Origin: Ruminococcus_C sp963590855 | Lineage (GTDB): Bacteria > Bacillota > Clostridia > Oscillospirales > Ruminococcaceae | NCBI GenBank assembly: GCA_963590855.1 | Contig: CAVAQT010000035.1 | Coordinates: forward strand, 1-24,420 | Reading direction: 5' to 3' | DNA: 24,420 bases | In this document: positions 7,173 to 14,084 of the stretch, piece by piece | Layout of the letters: each line of letters opens with the position of its first letter | Position numbering within the stretch: position 1 is the stretch's first letter | Notes under the pieces: model-generated | What the model saw: the letters and a program-made list of their open reading frames with translations, nothing else | The model's database searches: none | Told to the model about the DNA's origin: nothing | Program-made: the position numbers and the translations under genes

Positions 7173-7205
7173 CGCCTACCGTTTCAGGTATGCCTTTAGA
7201 ACATC

Positions 7206-7234
7206 AATATATCACATCCGGCGAAAAATGTCAA
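7206..7234 (-). promoter_or_regulatory. Toxin mRNA promoter, copy B
   Basis: Minus-strand TTGACA (7229-7234), 17-bp spacer, TATATT (7206-7211). Confidence 0.78.
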
Positions 7235-7244
7235 ACCATAACCG

Positions 7245-7277
7245 AAAATGCAGGGGCGAATTATGTTCGCCCCTGCA
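7245..7277 (-). terminator. Terminator of the GDPD gene, next to the copy B toxin promoter
   Basis: A perfect 12-bp stem TGCAGGGGCGAA/TTCGCCCCTGCA with a 5-nt loop and a T tract on the minus strand (A7245-A7248). It stops the phosphodiesterase transcript 11 bp before the -35 of the copy B toxin promoter, so it shields the toxin from read-through. Confidence 0.8.
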
Positions 7278-7295
7278 TCATTTTATCCCTGCCAT

Positions 7296-9119
7296 TCAAT
7301 TGATAAAATAATCCAATACCGACCGCAGTGTCTCACTGGTGCTGTCCCGGGAGATCACATTCTGTGCCATGACCGGATCGTCTGTGATGATGCTGTCCAC
7401 ATGGAGATTCGAGAGACTGCGTACCTCTGAAACGCTGTTCACTGTCCATGCAAACACTTGCTTGCCCTGCTGATGCGCGGCATTTACCACCTGACTGGTG
7501 ACGAACACCTTGTTCAGGCTGAATGCATCCGCATATTGCAGCGAGTAGAACTGCCCGTATGCCACACTCATGAGGTATCCCGTGCGAATATCCGGGTTCG
7601 CCTCTTTCACCTTTTTCAGCGAGCCGTATGAAAACGATGTCACATAGCAGGCATCCGTGTAGCGATATTCCGTGATGAGATCCGCCACATCCTGCTCCAA
7701 CGTGTCCGAGCCATGCTTTGTAGGCTTGATCTCGATGTTCAGCTTCGCCCGCTTGTCCACAAACTGCAGCGTCTCTTCCAGCGTCGGAATACGGGCATTG
7801 GCATATGCCGGATCAAACCAACTCCCGGCGTCCAGATCCTGAATGTCCGCATAGTTCACATCCCAGATGTCCTTGTTTACGCCGGTGGTGCGTTTCAGAT
7901 TGGAGTCGTGCATCACCACCAGAACTCCGTCCTTGGTCTGCTGCACATCCAGTTCAATAAAATCCGCACCAACAGAAATGGCATCCGAGAACGCATAGAG
8001 CGTATTCTCCGGCGCGTCCGCAGACAGTCCCCGGTGCGCCATGACCGTGGGATTCTGGAACAGCGTCAGCTGAAAGTTCGCCTTGCCGGTAAATACACTG
8101 TACACATAAGAAAGATTCAGCCCCAGAGCCGCCGCTGTAAAACAACCGGCTGTCAACAGCGCCGTGCTGCGGCGAATGGGCTTTGCGCTCCGGCTCAGCG
8201 GAATCGGCTCCGGCAGAACGACCTCCGGCAGCTGCGTGCAGCGCTTTTCCAGCAGCGCCGTCAGATGCGCCATGCAAATGGGCGTTGCAAAAAAGGAAAA
8301 GCTCCACAGCACCAGCTGGATCATTACCTTTAAGATGCGCATCGCCTGAGAGGTGATGATATCGCTGTTTCTCGTGCCGTGGATCACCATCAGCACACCC
8401 AGCATCATGAGGCACAGGAACACCAGAAGCACCGCAAAATAACAGCAGTTCCAGAGTAAAACAGAAAAAAAGGTTTTCCAGAATCTGCCGCGCACCAGCT
8501 GCACACTGGCGGCCCTGGCACTGCGGTAGCTGCACTGATTCTGGGTAAACAGCACACTGGAAAAGATCCAGCGAATGGAAAGCAAACAGCAGAGCACGAT
8601 CACTGCCACATAGACGGGCAGGAGAAACTCTTTTTTCGTCATATAATAGGCGAGAAAATCCGGAATGCCCATGGCGGTAAAAATACCGGATGTGGCAGAA
8701 AACTGCATCAGCGGAATCAGCACCAACAAATGCAGCACCAAAAGCGGCCCGCCGCCCCGGAAAAAATGCAGCACCGACTGCGTGCCGGAACGCACCATGC
8801 ATCCCAGCGTGGTGCGAATACGCTGATACCGCGGCTGACGAAAACAGGTACAGACTGCCGCGATCTCAAACAGCGTATACAGCGCCGCAAGCAGCAGGAT
8901 CACCGCAAGCAGCAAAAACGTCCAGGGCGAGCGGAGAAACTTCAACAGATTGGAAGTGGTGAGATAGTTCAGCTTTGCGCCGCGGATGGCGAGCTGAATG
9001 AGTCCGGCACACGCCGGAGCGATCACCAGAACGGTCACCAGTTTCCAGACCAGTTCAAACAACAGCAGCGGCTTCCAGTGTGATGTCAGCCGCCGCAGTC
9101 CCACGCGAAATTGATTCAC
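7296..9119 (-). CDS. Membrane-anchored glycerophosphodiester phosphodiesterase
   Basis: About 607 residues. The N-terminal half (1-340) has roughly seven hydrophobic helices (about 18-43, 65-88, 124-140, 165-183, 218-245, 263-283, 319-338), matching the membrane domain often fused to GDPDs. The C-terminal GDPD domain starts near 358 with the catalytic motifs MAHRG (His362), FIELDVQ (Glu389, Asp391) and MHDSNLKRTTG (His404), and ends with the ITDDP motif. It would hydrolyse glycerophosphodiesters, perhaps from lipids or teichoic acids, to glycerol-3-phosphate. GTG 9119 is chosen because AGGGGAG lies 9 nt upstream; an earlier GTG at 9140 lies upstream of that SD. It is a single gene between two toxin-antitoxin clusters. 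Confidence 0.93.
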   Translation of the reverse strand: MNQFRVGLRRLTSHWKPLLLFELVWKLVTVLVIAPACAGLIQLAIRGAKLNYLTTSNLLKFLRSPWTFLLLAVILLLAALYTLFEIAAVCTCFRQPRYQRIRTTLGCMVRSGTQSVLHFFRGGGPLLVLHLLVLIPLMQFSATSGIFTAMGIPDFLAYYMTKKEFLLPVYVAVIVLCCLLSIRWIFSSVLFTQNQCSYRSARAASVQLVRGRFWKTFFSVLLWNCCYFAVLLVFLCLMMLGVLMVIHGTRNSDIITSQAMRILKVMIQLVLWSFSFFATPICMAHLTALLEKRCTQLPEVVLPEPIPLSRSAKPIRRSTALLTAGCFTAAALGLNLSYVYSVFTGKANFQLTLFQNPTVMAHRGLSADAPENTLYAFSDAISVGADFIELDVQQTKDGVLVVMHDSNLKRTTGVNKDIWDVNYADIQDLDAGSWFDPAYANARIPTLEETLQFVDKRAKLNIEIKPTKHGSDTLEQDVADLITEYRYTDACYVTSFSYGSLKKVKEANPDIRTGYLMSVAYGQFYSLQYADAFSLNKVFVTSQVVNAAHQQGKQVFAWTVNSVSEVRSLSNLHVDSIITDDPVMAQNVISRDSTSETLRSVLDYFIN

Positions 9120-9178
9120 GATATCCGCTCCCCTTTCCACAAATTTTAGAAACGCCGAAAGCGCTCCTCTTCTGTTTT

Positions 9179-9207
9179 AGTGTACCACATTTTATGAAAA
9201 AAGTCAA
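9179..9207 (-). promoter_or_regulatory. Promoter of the GDPD gene
   Basis: Minus-strand TTGACT (9202-9207), 17-bp spacer, TACACT (9179-9184). Confidence 0.7.
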
Positions 9208-9268
9208 CGCGCTATCATAAGGACAAGCGCCCTCCACCTGCATAGCGCACGCCTCTTTCACAAACCCC

Positions 9269-9297
9269 TTGACAAACGCTTCATTCTGGCGTATAAT
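9269..9297 (+). promoter_or_regulatory. Antitoxin RNA promoter, copy C
   Basis: TTGACA (9269-9274), 17-bp spacer, TATAAT (9292-9297). The spacer is nearly identical to copies A, E and F. Confidence 0.85.
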
Positions 9298-9303
9298 AAA
9301 GAT

Positions 9304-9401
9304 AAAGAGAGAGCATACCAGTAGACGGTCTGCTCCCATGTTAAGACTGTTTTAGAAATAACCGCCTTTAGTTGGAAGCTTCAGGGTGGTTATTTCCGTT
9401 T
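9304..9401 (+). ncRNA. Candidate type I antitoxin RNA, copy C
   Basis: It has the conserved 5' half and then CTCCCATGTTAAG. The CTCCCAT matches the anti-SD segment of its own toxin leader (CTCCCATGATT) and could give 7 bp with AUGGGAG at the copy C SD, one more than in copy A. The terminator tail is weaker (TTATTTCCGTTTC). Confidence 0.73.
9356..9395. terminator. Shared bidirectional terminator, copy C
   Basis: Stem AAATAACCGCC (9356-9366) / GGTGGTTATTT (9385-9395), with a G-T wobble replacing a pair, and a loop of 18 nt. Confidence 0.72.
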
Positions 9402-9509
9402 CTGATCATGATGTTCATGACGTTCGGAAAGCATAATTGCTATCTGAACCAATGTAAGTATGAGCCATGCGAAAAAACGCAGTTGCTCCCATGTTACAAA
9501 GTTTTCCAT
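9390..9509 (-). CDS. Candidate type I toxin peptide, 39 residues, copy C
   Basis: A different peptide on the same scaffold. It starts MENFVTWEQLRFF, has a hydrophobic segment at about residues 10-27 (LRFFAWLILTLVQIAIML) and a charged His/Glu/Lys tail ending QKRK. ATG 9509 has GGGAGG 8 nt upstream. The SD is sequestered in the mRNA by an upstream CTCCCAT segment, giving a stem of about 11 bp with one bulge. No sequence similarity to the copy A peptide beyond the layout is evident. It resembles short holin-like or TxpA-type toxins in composition; the family is not assigned. Confidence 0.75.
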   Translation of the reverse strand: MENFVTWEQLRFFAWLILTLVQIAIMLSERHEHHDQKRK

Positions 9510-9591
9510 GCGCATCACCTCCCATCGATTACAAAAAATCATGGGAGCTGGAATCGACCGCCTACCGTTATTGGTATGCCCTCAGAACCTC

Positions 9592-9620
9592 AGTATATCA
9601 CATCCGGCGAAAAATGTCAA
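9592..9620 (-). promoter_or_regulatory. Toxin mRNA promoter, copy C
   Basis: Minus-strand TTGACA (9615-9620), 17-bp spacer, TATACT (9592-9597). Confidence 0.8.
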
Positions 9621-9644
9621 ATAAATTACCACGCAAAAAATGAC

Positions 9645-9674
9645 TTGACAATCTGGAAAAGAATCGCGTATAAT
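9645..9674 (+). promoter_or_regulatory. Antitoxin RNA promoter, copy D
   Basis: TTGACA (9645-9650), 18-bp spacer, TATAAT (9669-9674). The C-to-D junction matches the A-to-B junction almost base for base. Confidence 0.82.
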
Positions 9675-9680
9675 AAAAAT

Positions 9681-9770
9681 AAAGAGAGAGCATACCAGTA
9701 GACGGTCTGCTCCCATAAGCGAATTAGAATAACCGCCTAAGTTTGGAGACTAGGGGCGGTTATTTCTTTT
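9681..9770 (+). ncRNA. Candidate type I antitoxin RNA, copy D
   Basis: The conserved 5' half is followed by CTCCCATAAGCG, then the terminator. It is the shortest of the six. CUCCCAU can pair with AUGGGAG of the copy D toxin SD. Confidence 0.73.
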
Positions 9771-9771
9771 T
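9728..9771. terminator. Shared bidirectional terminator, copy D
   Basis: Stem AATAACCGCC (9728-9737) / GGCGGTTATT (9755-9764), then TCTTTTT. Confidence 0.8.
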
Positions 9772-9849
9772 GTATGTTAAGTATGCAAGAATCGCACGAA
9801 AAACATTACAAAGAACGCTTACGATAAAGGAAACTACATCCATCATCAT
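9760..9849 (-). CDS. Candidate type I toxin peptide, 29 residues, copy D
   Basis: A third peptide type, starting MMMDVVSFIVSVLCNVF, with one hydrophobic segment (about 5-24) and the terminus TYKKK. Three consecutive in-frame ATGs lie 6, 9 and 12 nt from GGGAGG (9849, 9846, 9843); any could be used. It aligns without gaps to the copy F peptide (shared Cys14, Val16, Phe17, basic residue 18, Ala19 and LAYL at 21-24). It is too short for most gene finders. The leader carries the 54-bp module. Confidence 0.72.
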   Translation of the reverse strand: MMMDVVSFIVSVLCNVFRAILAYLTYKKK

Positions 9850-9895
9850 GCATCACCTCCCATCGATTATAAAAAATCATGGGGGCAGAAACAAA

Positions 9896-9949
9896 CCAGC
9901 CCGTCGCCCAATGGAAATGGCGACGGCAGACTCGCCCAAGGATGGCGAG
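9896..9949. repeat. 54-bp double-hairpin module in the copy D toxin leader
   Basis: Same two hairpins and same length as in copy B, differing by a few bases. Flanks ACAAA and CCGCCTACC join directly in copy A, which lacks it. Confidence 0.8.
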
Positions 9950-9983
9950 CCGCCTACCATTATTGGTATACCCTCAGAACTCC

Positions 9984-10011
9984 AGTATATTACACTTAAC
10001 GAAAATCTCAA
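9984..10011 (-). promoter_or_regulatory. Toxin mRNA promoter, copy D
   Basis: TATACT (9984-9989, minus strand) with a degenerate -35 TTGAGA at 16 bp. Copy F has the same degenerate -35, so D and F form a subtype. Upstream (10023-10041) is a small hairpin GGGCGAAC/GTTCGCCC. Confidence 0.6.
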
Positions 10012-10102
10012 ATTCACCGTAGGGGCGAACATCGTTCGCCCGCATGACACAAAGCCCTTTCACAAAAAACCAAAACCGCCGCATTTTCCCGGCAAAAACC
10101 TC

Positions 10103-10131
10103 TTGACAAATGCTTCATTCTGGCGTATAAT
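10103..10131 (+). promoter_or_regulatory. Antitoxin RNA promoter, copy E
   Basis: TTGACA (10103-10108), 17-bp spacer, TATAAT (10126-10131). Confidence 0.85.
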
Positions 10132-10137
10132 AAAGAT

Positions 10138-10233
10138 AAAGAGAGAGCATACCAGTAGACGGTCTGCTCCCACTGCTTAGAAGTTAAAGAATAACCGCCA
10201 CAGTTTGGAGACTAGGGGCGGTTATTTCTTTTT
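10138..10233 (+). ncRNA. Candidate type I antitoxin RNA, copy E
   Basis: Essentially identical to the copy A RNA, including the loop, so A and E antitoxins should cross-neutralise. Confidence 0.75.
10190..10233. terminator. Shared bidirectional terminator, copy E
   Basis: Stem AATAACCGCC (10190-10199) / GGCGGTTATT (10217-10226), then TCTTTTTC, as in copy A. Confidence 0.8.
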
Positions 10234-10359
10234 CTTGCCGTGGTGATTCTGATTACTATTTTTATGATTATAGTAAATGTATAAGATCACGCTGATGCAA
10301 TCCAACAGAAAACTGCCGATCTTCAGCAAATCACCAAAAGTGATATATTGATCCATCAT
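10222..10359 (-). CDS. Candidate type I toxin peptide, 45 residues, copy E
   Basis: Identical in coding sequence to copies A and B: MMDQYITFGDLLK start, membrane segment 11-30, KKKK end, GGGAGG 8 nt before ATG 10359. The leader lacks the 54-bp module but otherwise matches copy B. It is followed upstream by a strong hairpin (10493-10538) and the HxlR gene. Confidence 0.77.
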   Translation of the reverse strand: MMDQYITFGDLLKIGSFLLDCISVILYIYYNHKNSNQNHHGKKKK

Positions 10360-10453
10360 ACCGATCACCTCCCATCTGTTCCAATGAGCAGTGGGAGCAG
10401 AAATCAGAAAAAGACTTGACCGCCTACCGTTTCAGGTATGCCCTCAGAATCCC

Positions 10454-10482
10454 AGTATATCACATCCGTCGAAAAATGTCAA
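10454..10482 (-). promoter_or_regulatory. Toxin mRNA promoter, copy E
   Basis: Minus-strand TTGACA (10477-10482), 17-bp spacer, TATACT (10454-10459). Confidence 0.82.
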
Positions 10483-10492
10483 ACCATAACTG

Positions 10493-10538
10493 AAAATGCA
10501 TCACCTTGCCAGACACCCTGGCAGGCGGTGCATTTTTT
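10493..10538. terminator. Bidirectional hairpin between copy E and the HxlR gene
   Basis: AAAATGCA/TGCATTTT outer stem, 3-nt bulge, inner TGCCAG/CTGGCA, with TTTTTT on the plus side and ATTTTC on the minus side. It occupies the same place relative to the toxin promoter as the hairpin beside copy B. Confidence 0.65.
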
Positions 10539-10572
10539 GCATTCTGCCGCCGCTCATAAATTCCATAGTGAC

Positions 10573-10601
10573 TTGCAAAACGAAAGCATATCCGGTACAA
10601 T
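10573..10601 (+). promoter_or_regulatory. Promoter of the HxlR regulator gene
   Basis: TTGCAA (10573-10578), 17-bp spacer, TACAAT (10596-10601). Transcription would start about 20 nt before the ATG, with the SD inside. Confidence 0.7.
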
Positions 10602-10626
10602 AGAAACAGAAAGAGGTGACCGCAAT

Positions 10627-11001
10627 ATGTATCAACCCAAATTGGAAAAAGACATCCGCTGTCCTCTGGAATACGGCCTGGCGGTTTTCGGCGGAAAGTG
10701 GAGATCGCGCATCATCTGCGTCCTGGCGGCGAAAGAGACACTGCGCTACAGCGAACTGCGCCGGGAAATGGGCAACATCACCGATGCTGTTCTTGCCGTA
10801 ACGCTGAAAGAACTGCTGCGCGACGGCATGATCGACCGCCGCTCCTATGATGAGATTCCGCCCCATGTGGAATATGCCCTCTCCGAAAAGGGCAGGACAG
10901 CCGTCCCCATCCTGCAAAGCATCTGCCGCTGGGCAGGCGCATACCACAAAGAGGAATCTGAAAACACCTGGATCCAGTGCCGAAAATGCGATTATCGCTA
11001 G
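10627..11001 (+). CDS. HxlR-family winged-helix transcriptional regulator
   Basis: A 124-residue cytoplasmic DNA-binding protein. The HxlR signature is clear: CPLEYGLAVFGGKWRSRIICVLAAKETLRYSELRR at 12-46, recognition region ITDAVLAVTLKELLRDGMIDR and wing RSYDEIPPHVEYALSEKG. Cys12 is the position used for redox or electrophile sensing in several HxlR proteins, and two more Cys lie in the C-terminal CRKCDYR. ATG 10627 has AGAGGTG about 8 nt upstream. No divergent target gene is adjacent; the left neighbour is toxin copy E and the right is convergent. The target and ligand are unknown. Confidence 0.9.
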   Translation: MYQPKLEKDIRCPLEYGLAVFGGKWRSRIICVLAAKETLRYSELRREMGNITDAVLAVTLKELLRDGMIDRRSYDEIPPHVEYALSEKGRTAVPILQSICRWAGAYHKEESENTWIQCRKCDYR

Positions 11002-11007
11002 GGCAGC

Positions 11008-11047
11008 AAAAAAGCGGCGAAAGCGCCTCAGCTTTCACCGCTTTTGT
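11008..11047. terminator. Bidirectional terminator between the HxlR and scaffoldin-like genes
   Basis: AAAAGCGGCGAAAGC / GCTTTCACCGCTTTT with one mismatch and a 6-nt loop, A/T tracts on both sides. It serves the convergent genes on either side. Confidence 0.85.
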
Positions 11048-11063
11048 ATTGTCGATTCCCGGT

Positions 11064-13709
11064 TTATTCGGTCAATAAGCCCTGTTCCACCAGCATCTGC
11101 ATCAGCAGAAGCGCGTCCTTGTTGTCCAAATAGCCGTCCCCGTTCAGATCTGCCTCCTGCTGCTCCGCTTCGCTCATGGGGATCTGTCCCACCAGCATCT
11201 TGTTGAGCACGACCAGATCGGCGAGATCCGTCTTTTCGTCGTGGTTGACATCACAGGATGCCGCCTCTTCCGCCGGAAGCACCGTAACACGGCAGGTGTA
11301 CAGCTGTCCCTGATACAGCACTGTCACCTCCGCCGTTCCCGAAGCCGCACCGGTCAGTGTGACCTCCGCCGGTCTTGCCCCGGCAGAAACCTGTACCACG
11401 CCGGGGTCAGAACTGAGCCATGCACAGTCCTCTCCCGTTCCGTCCGCCGGATAGAACCGCAGCCAGCTGCTCTGTCCGGCACGAATCTGCAATTCCGTGC
11501 GGTTCAGCCGGTTGGCTTTTGCCGCCGTGGTAACTGTTGCAGTGGTCGCAGCCGTTGTGGTCTCCGTCTCAGTCTCGGTCGTCGTCTCCGTAACCGTTTC
11601 TGTCGTTGTTGTCATTTCCGTCGTTGTCGTCGCTTCCGTCGTGGTGGTCTCCGTCTCGCTGGAAGAAACCGTCGTCTCCGTCGTCATGACCGTCGTCTCT
11701 GTCTCCGTTGTTGTAGTCGTCTCCGGCGTGGTGGTCGTCTCTTCCTCGTCCGGAATGATGGTGATCGAACCGGACAGCAGCGCCGGAGAGGACAGGGAGT
11801 TGTCAGCAGCTTCCACCACTGCCGCCGTTCCGTCCGAGGAGATGCTGACCGCCGACAGGTCGATCACATCGCCGGCCTGCAAGCCCTCCGGCAGCCGCAC
11901 CCGCAGCGTTGCCAGCTTCTTGCCGCGATAGACATAGCCGTCCTTGGGGTTGACGGCGCTGAAACTGAGCCATACCATCTCCGAAGAGGAGGTAAAGTCC
12001 TTGTCCACGCCCACCGTGTCAATATCCGTGCTGTTCAGCTCCTTGGGGATCAGTCCCCGGTCGCCCCAGGAAAGCCCGAAGCTCAGCGAAGAAATGCCGC
12101 TGTTCTTATTTAAGGTGATGGGAATATCCACCAGATTGCTCTTGACCCACAGATCATGCGGTGTGATCTGCACATCTCCGATCTTCACCGTAGCCACTGC
12201 CGTCAGTTCGTCCTGGCTCACCAGATTGATGACACCGGGCTGCATGTTCAGACTGCCGTAAGTGCCCTTGGTGCTGACGATCATCAGGCTCTCGCCGTCC
12301 TCGTTGGAAGTGGTGGGGGTCAGTTCGATCTTGTCGCCCAGAGAAATATCCGAGCGTACCCGGAACGTCAGCGTACAAAGCGCCGTCCCGGAATAGGCAT
12401 CATATGGGCCGCGGTAGAGGAATTGCAGCCACACCGCGTTATTATCGTCCGAATAGGTCTCCATGAGACCCAGGTTTTTGGTATCGTCACAGGTACAGCT
12501 GACCACGCTCAGATCGTTGGTGTTCCACTGCACGCCGAACGCCAGCTGCGTAAACGAGCTGTTGGCCGTGATGGTAATGGGCACAGAGATCAGATGATCG
12601 CTCTGCGCCAGATCCTCCATGGACAGCGAGATCTCCGGCAGCATCACCTTGCCGAATGCAAAGGTGCTGGCGGCCTGGGTCGAGGACACAAAGATCTGAC
12701 CGCTGGTCATGGTGATGGTGCCTTCCTTGCCGGAGCGGCTGGAGACCTTCGCCTCCCGGTCACCGTCCGAGGTGCACGCCGTCACCGGATAAATATCTCC
12801 CGGCTTGCTGTTGTCCGGCACCTGAAACCGCAGGGTACAGATCGCCTCGCCGGTGTAAGACCCGTCCGCGATCACATGGATCCAGCCGATGCCCGTGTCA
12901 TTGTCGATCTCCGGGATGAGTGACAGTCCCTCCGGGGTGTCGCCCGCCGGCGGCTCTGCGGTCATTTTGTCCGTATCCCACCGAAAGCCAAATACCAGAT
13001 CGCCGAAACCGGTATTGGTGGTGGCGGTCACCGGCACTTCTACCACATAATCGTTTTCATCCAGGTCGCGCATAGACGGCTTTACACTGCCGATCTCCAG
13101 CCCCACCTGCGACTCCACATCGTCTACAATGGTAATGGTTCCGGAATAGATGGTGACCTCCTGGTTGACCATGTCCGCGCCGCAGTACATGGCTTCACTG
13201 GAAGCATAGTCCTTGTACGCGCCCTCTAATACAAAGGTATCGCCCACCTTTGCCGTTGTGGGGAGCAGCGCCGTCAGAGAGACGATATCCGTCTCCTTGC
13301 AGTCCTCGTCCAGAAATGTCATCCAGATCTGGCGGTTGTCGCCGGAAAACGTCAGCACCGGCAGCCGAAAATCACCGGTGCACCGCGCGCCCTGCACGGA
13401 GAACTGGGACAAGTCCCACTTTACGCCGAACTGCAGCAGCGTAAACCCCGGATTGTTGGGCATGGTGACCGGCACAGTCACTTTATAATGGTCTTTGATG
13501 AGCTGATCCAGCTCTACTTCCACATCGCCGATGATAATGTCTCCCGGCTCGCCGGCAGTCTCCAAAGGCAGCACCTCGTCCGCGGTCTCCGCTTCTGCCA
13601 GTGTTTCAGCGGATGACGTCATGGGCACCACGCCGCCGCAGACAAATGCTGTTAATGAAAGCAACGCTGCCGTCAGAAATGCGACGCTTTTTCTCCAGAT
13701 ATTTTTCAT
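11064..13709 (-). CDS. Secreted scaffoldin-like protein: four cohesin-like modules, Ig-like domain, dockerin
   Basis: An 881-residue secreted protein. Signal peptide 1-34. Four tandem modules at about 59-196, 204-342, 352-498 and 508-653, each with the pattern VxVPVTxxxNxGFxxLxFGxxW, a middle WMTF/WLQF/WLSF strand, a CTLxFxV strand with a turn ending GD, and a final SGxIxI strand. This matches the jelly-roll layout of cohesins. A Thr/Glu linker (656-731), an Ig-like domain (about 735-812) and a dockerin (816-877; loops DVNHDEKTDLAD and DLNGDGYLDNKD) follow. If the modules bind dockerins, the protein would be a scaffold that itself docks to another cohesin. ATG 13709 has AGAGGA about 10 nt upstream. 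The cohesin assignment is by pattern; they may instead be non-binding relatives. Confidence 0.88.
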   Translation of the reverse strand: MKNIWRKSVAFLTAALLSLTAFVCGGVVPMTSSAETLAEAETADEVLPLETAGEPGDIIIGDVEVELDQLIKDHYKVTVPVTMPNNPGFTLLQFGVKWDLSQFSVQGARCTGDFRLPVLTFSGDNRQIWMTFLDEDCKETDIVSLTALLPTTAKVGDTFVLEGAYKDYASSEAMYCGADMVNQEVTIYSGTITIVDDVESQVGLEIGSVKPSMRDLDENDYVVEVPVTATTNTGFGDLVFGFRWDTDKMTAEPPAGDTPEGLSLIPEIDNDTGIGWIHVIADGSYTGEAICTLRFQVPDNSKPGDIYPVTACTSDGDREAKVSSRSGKEGTITMTSGQIFVSSTQAASTFAFGKVMLPEISLSMEDLAQSDHLISVPITITANSSFTQLAFGVQWNTNDLSVVSCTCDDTKNLGLMETYSDDNNAVWLQFLYRGPYDAYSGTALCTLTFRVRSDISLGDKIELTPTTSNEDGESLMIVSTKGTYGSLNMQPGVINLVSQDELTAVATVKIGDVQITPHDLWVKSNLVDIPITLNKNSGISSLSFGLSWGDRGLIPKELNSTDIDTVGVDKDFTSSSEMVWLSFSAVNPKDGYVYRGKKLATLRVRLPEGLQAGDVIDLSAVSISSDGTAAVVEAADNSLSSPALLSGSITIIPDEEETTTTPETTTTTETETTVMTTETTVSSSETETTTTEATTTTEMTTTTETVTETTTETETETTTAATTATVTTAAKANRLNRTELQIRAGQSSWLRFYPADGTGEDCAWLSSDPGVVQVSAGARPAEVTLTGAASGTAEVTVLYQGQLYTCRVTVLPAEEAASCDVNHDEKTDLADLVVLNKMLVGQIPMSEAEQQEADLNGDGYLDNKDALLLMQMLVEQGLLTE

Positions 13710-13766
13710 GTATGATCCATCCTCTCACTGCGATATCAGAAGCGCACGAAATCGTTCTCTCTTATA

Positions 13767-13795
13767 ATTATATCACTTTTATATAATATCGTCAA
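13767..13795 (-). promoter_or_regulatory. Proximal promoter of the scaffoldin-like gene
   Basis: Minus-strand TTGACG (13790-13795), 17-bp spacer ending TGA, TATAAT (13767-13772). Confidence 0.78.
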
Positions 13796-13886
13796 CAGAT
13801 TTTACCTCTATTTGTATACTTCAACAAAGTCCGGGGTCGCTTTTTGTGGATTTGGTTACTTTTGGTGATTTTTCCTCTTTATAGTC

Positions 13887-13915
13887 AGTGTACCATGATT
13901 TTCATAATTTGTCAA
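13887..13915 (-). promoter_or_regulatory. Possible distal promoter of the scaffoldin-like gene
   Basis: Minus-strand TTGACA (13910-13915), 17-bp spacer, TACACT (13887-13892), 120 bp upstream of the proximal one. The DNA between is AT-rich and holds no gene I can support. Confidence 0.55.
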
Positions 13916-14014
13916 TTGACGAATCCCATAAAAGCATCTAACTGAAACATGTACTTCTTATGCGTATTTCTGGTGTCAAATGTAAAAATTCTGTATAGCA
14001 GCATGATAGCATAC

Positions 14015-14063
14015 AAAAAAACCGCACCCTGTCTGCCTGGCTGCAGGACAGCGGTGCGGTTTT
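14015..14063 (-). terminator. Terminator of the IreB-family gene
   Basis: AAAACCGCAC (14018-14027) / GTGCGGTTTT (14054-14063) with an inner CTGTC/GACAG stem. The minus-strand T tract is A14015-A14020 on plus. Confidence 0.82.
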
Positions 14064-14084
14064 CTCCGGAATTTGTATCGGAAC

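Noticed and set aside
6408..7234. Insertion sequence or conventional transposon
   Set aside because: The two ends of each copy are related inverted sequences, but there is no transposase and no clear target duplication. The inverted ends are explained by two similar promoters and RNA 5' regions.
9372..10180. Plus-strand frames across copies C, D and E
   Set aside because: They cross the toxin genes in antisense and pass through terminators and promoters; no SD.
6408..10482. CRISPR array
   Set aside because: The repeated units are 350-435 bp with internal promoters and frames and irregular spacing; there are no short direct repeats with unique spacers and no cas genes.
11497..11931. Val/Ser-rich plus-strand frame
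   Set aside because: It is the reverse reading of the Thr/Glu linker of the scaffoldin-like gene.
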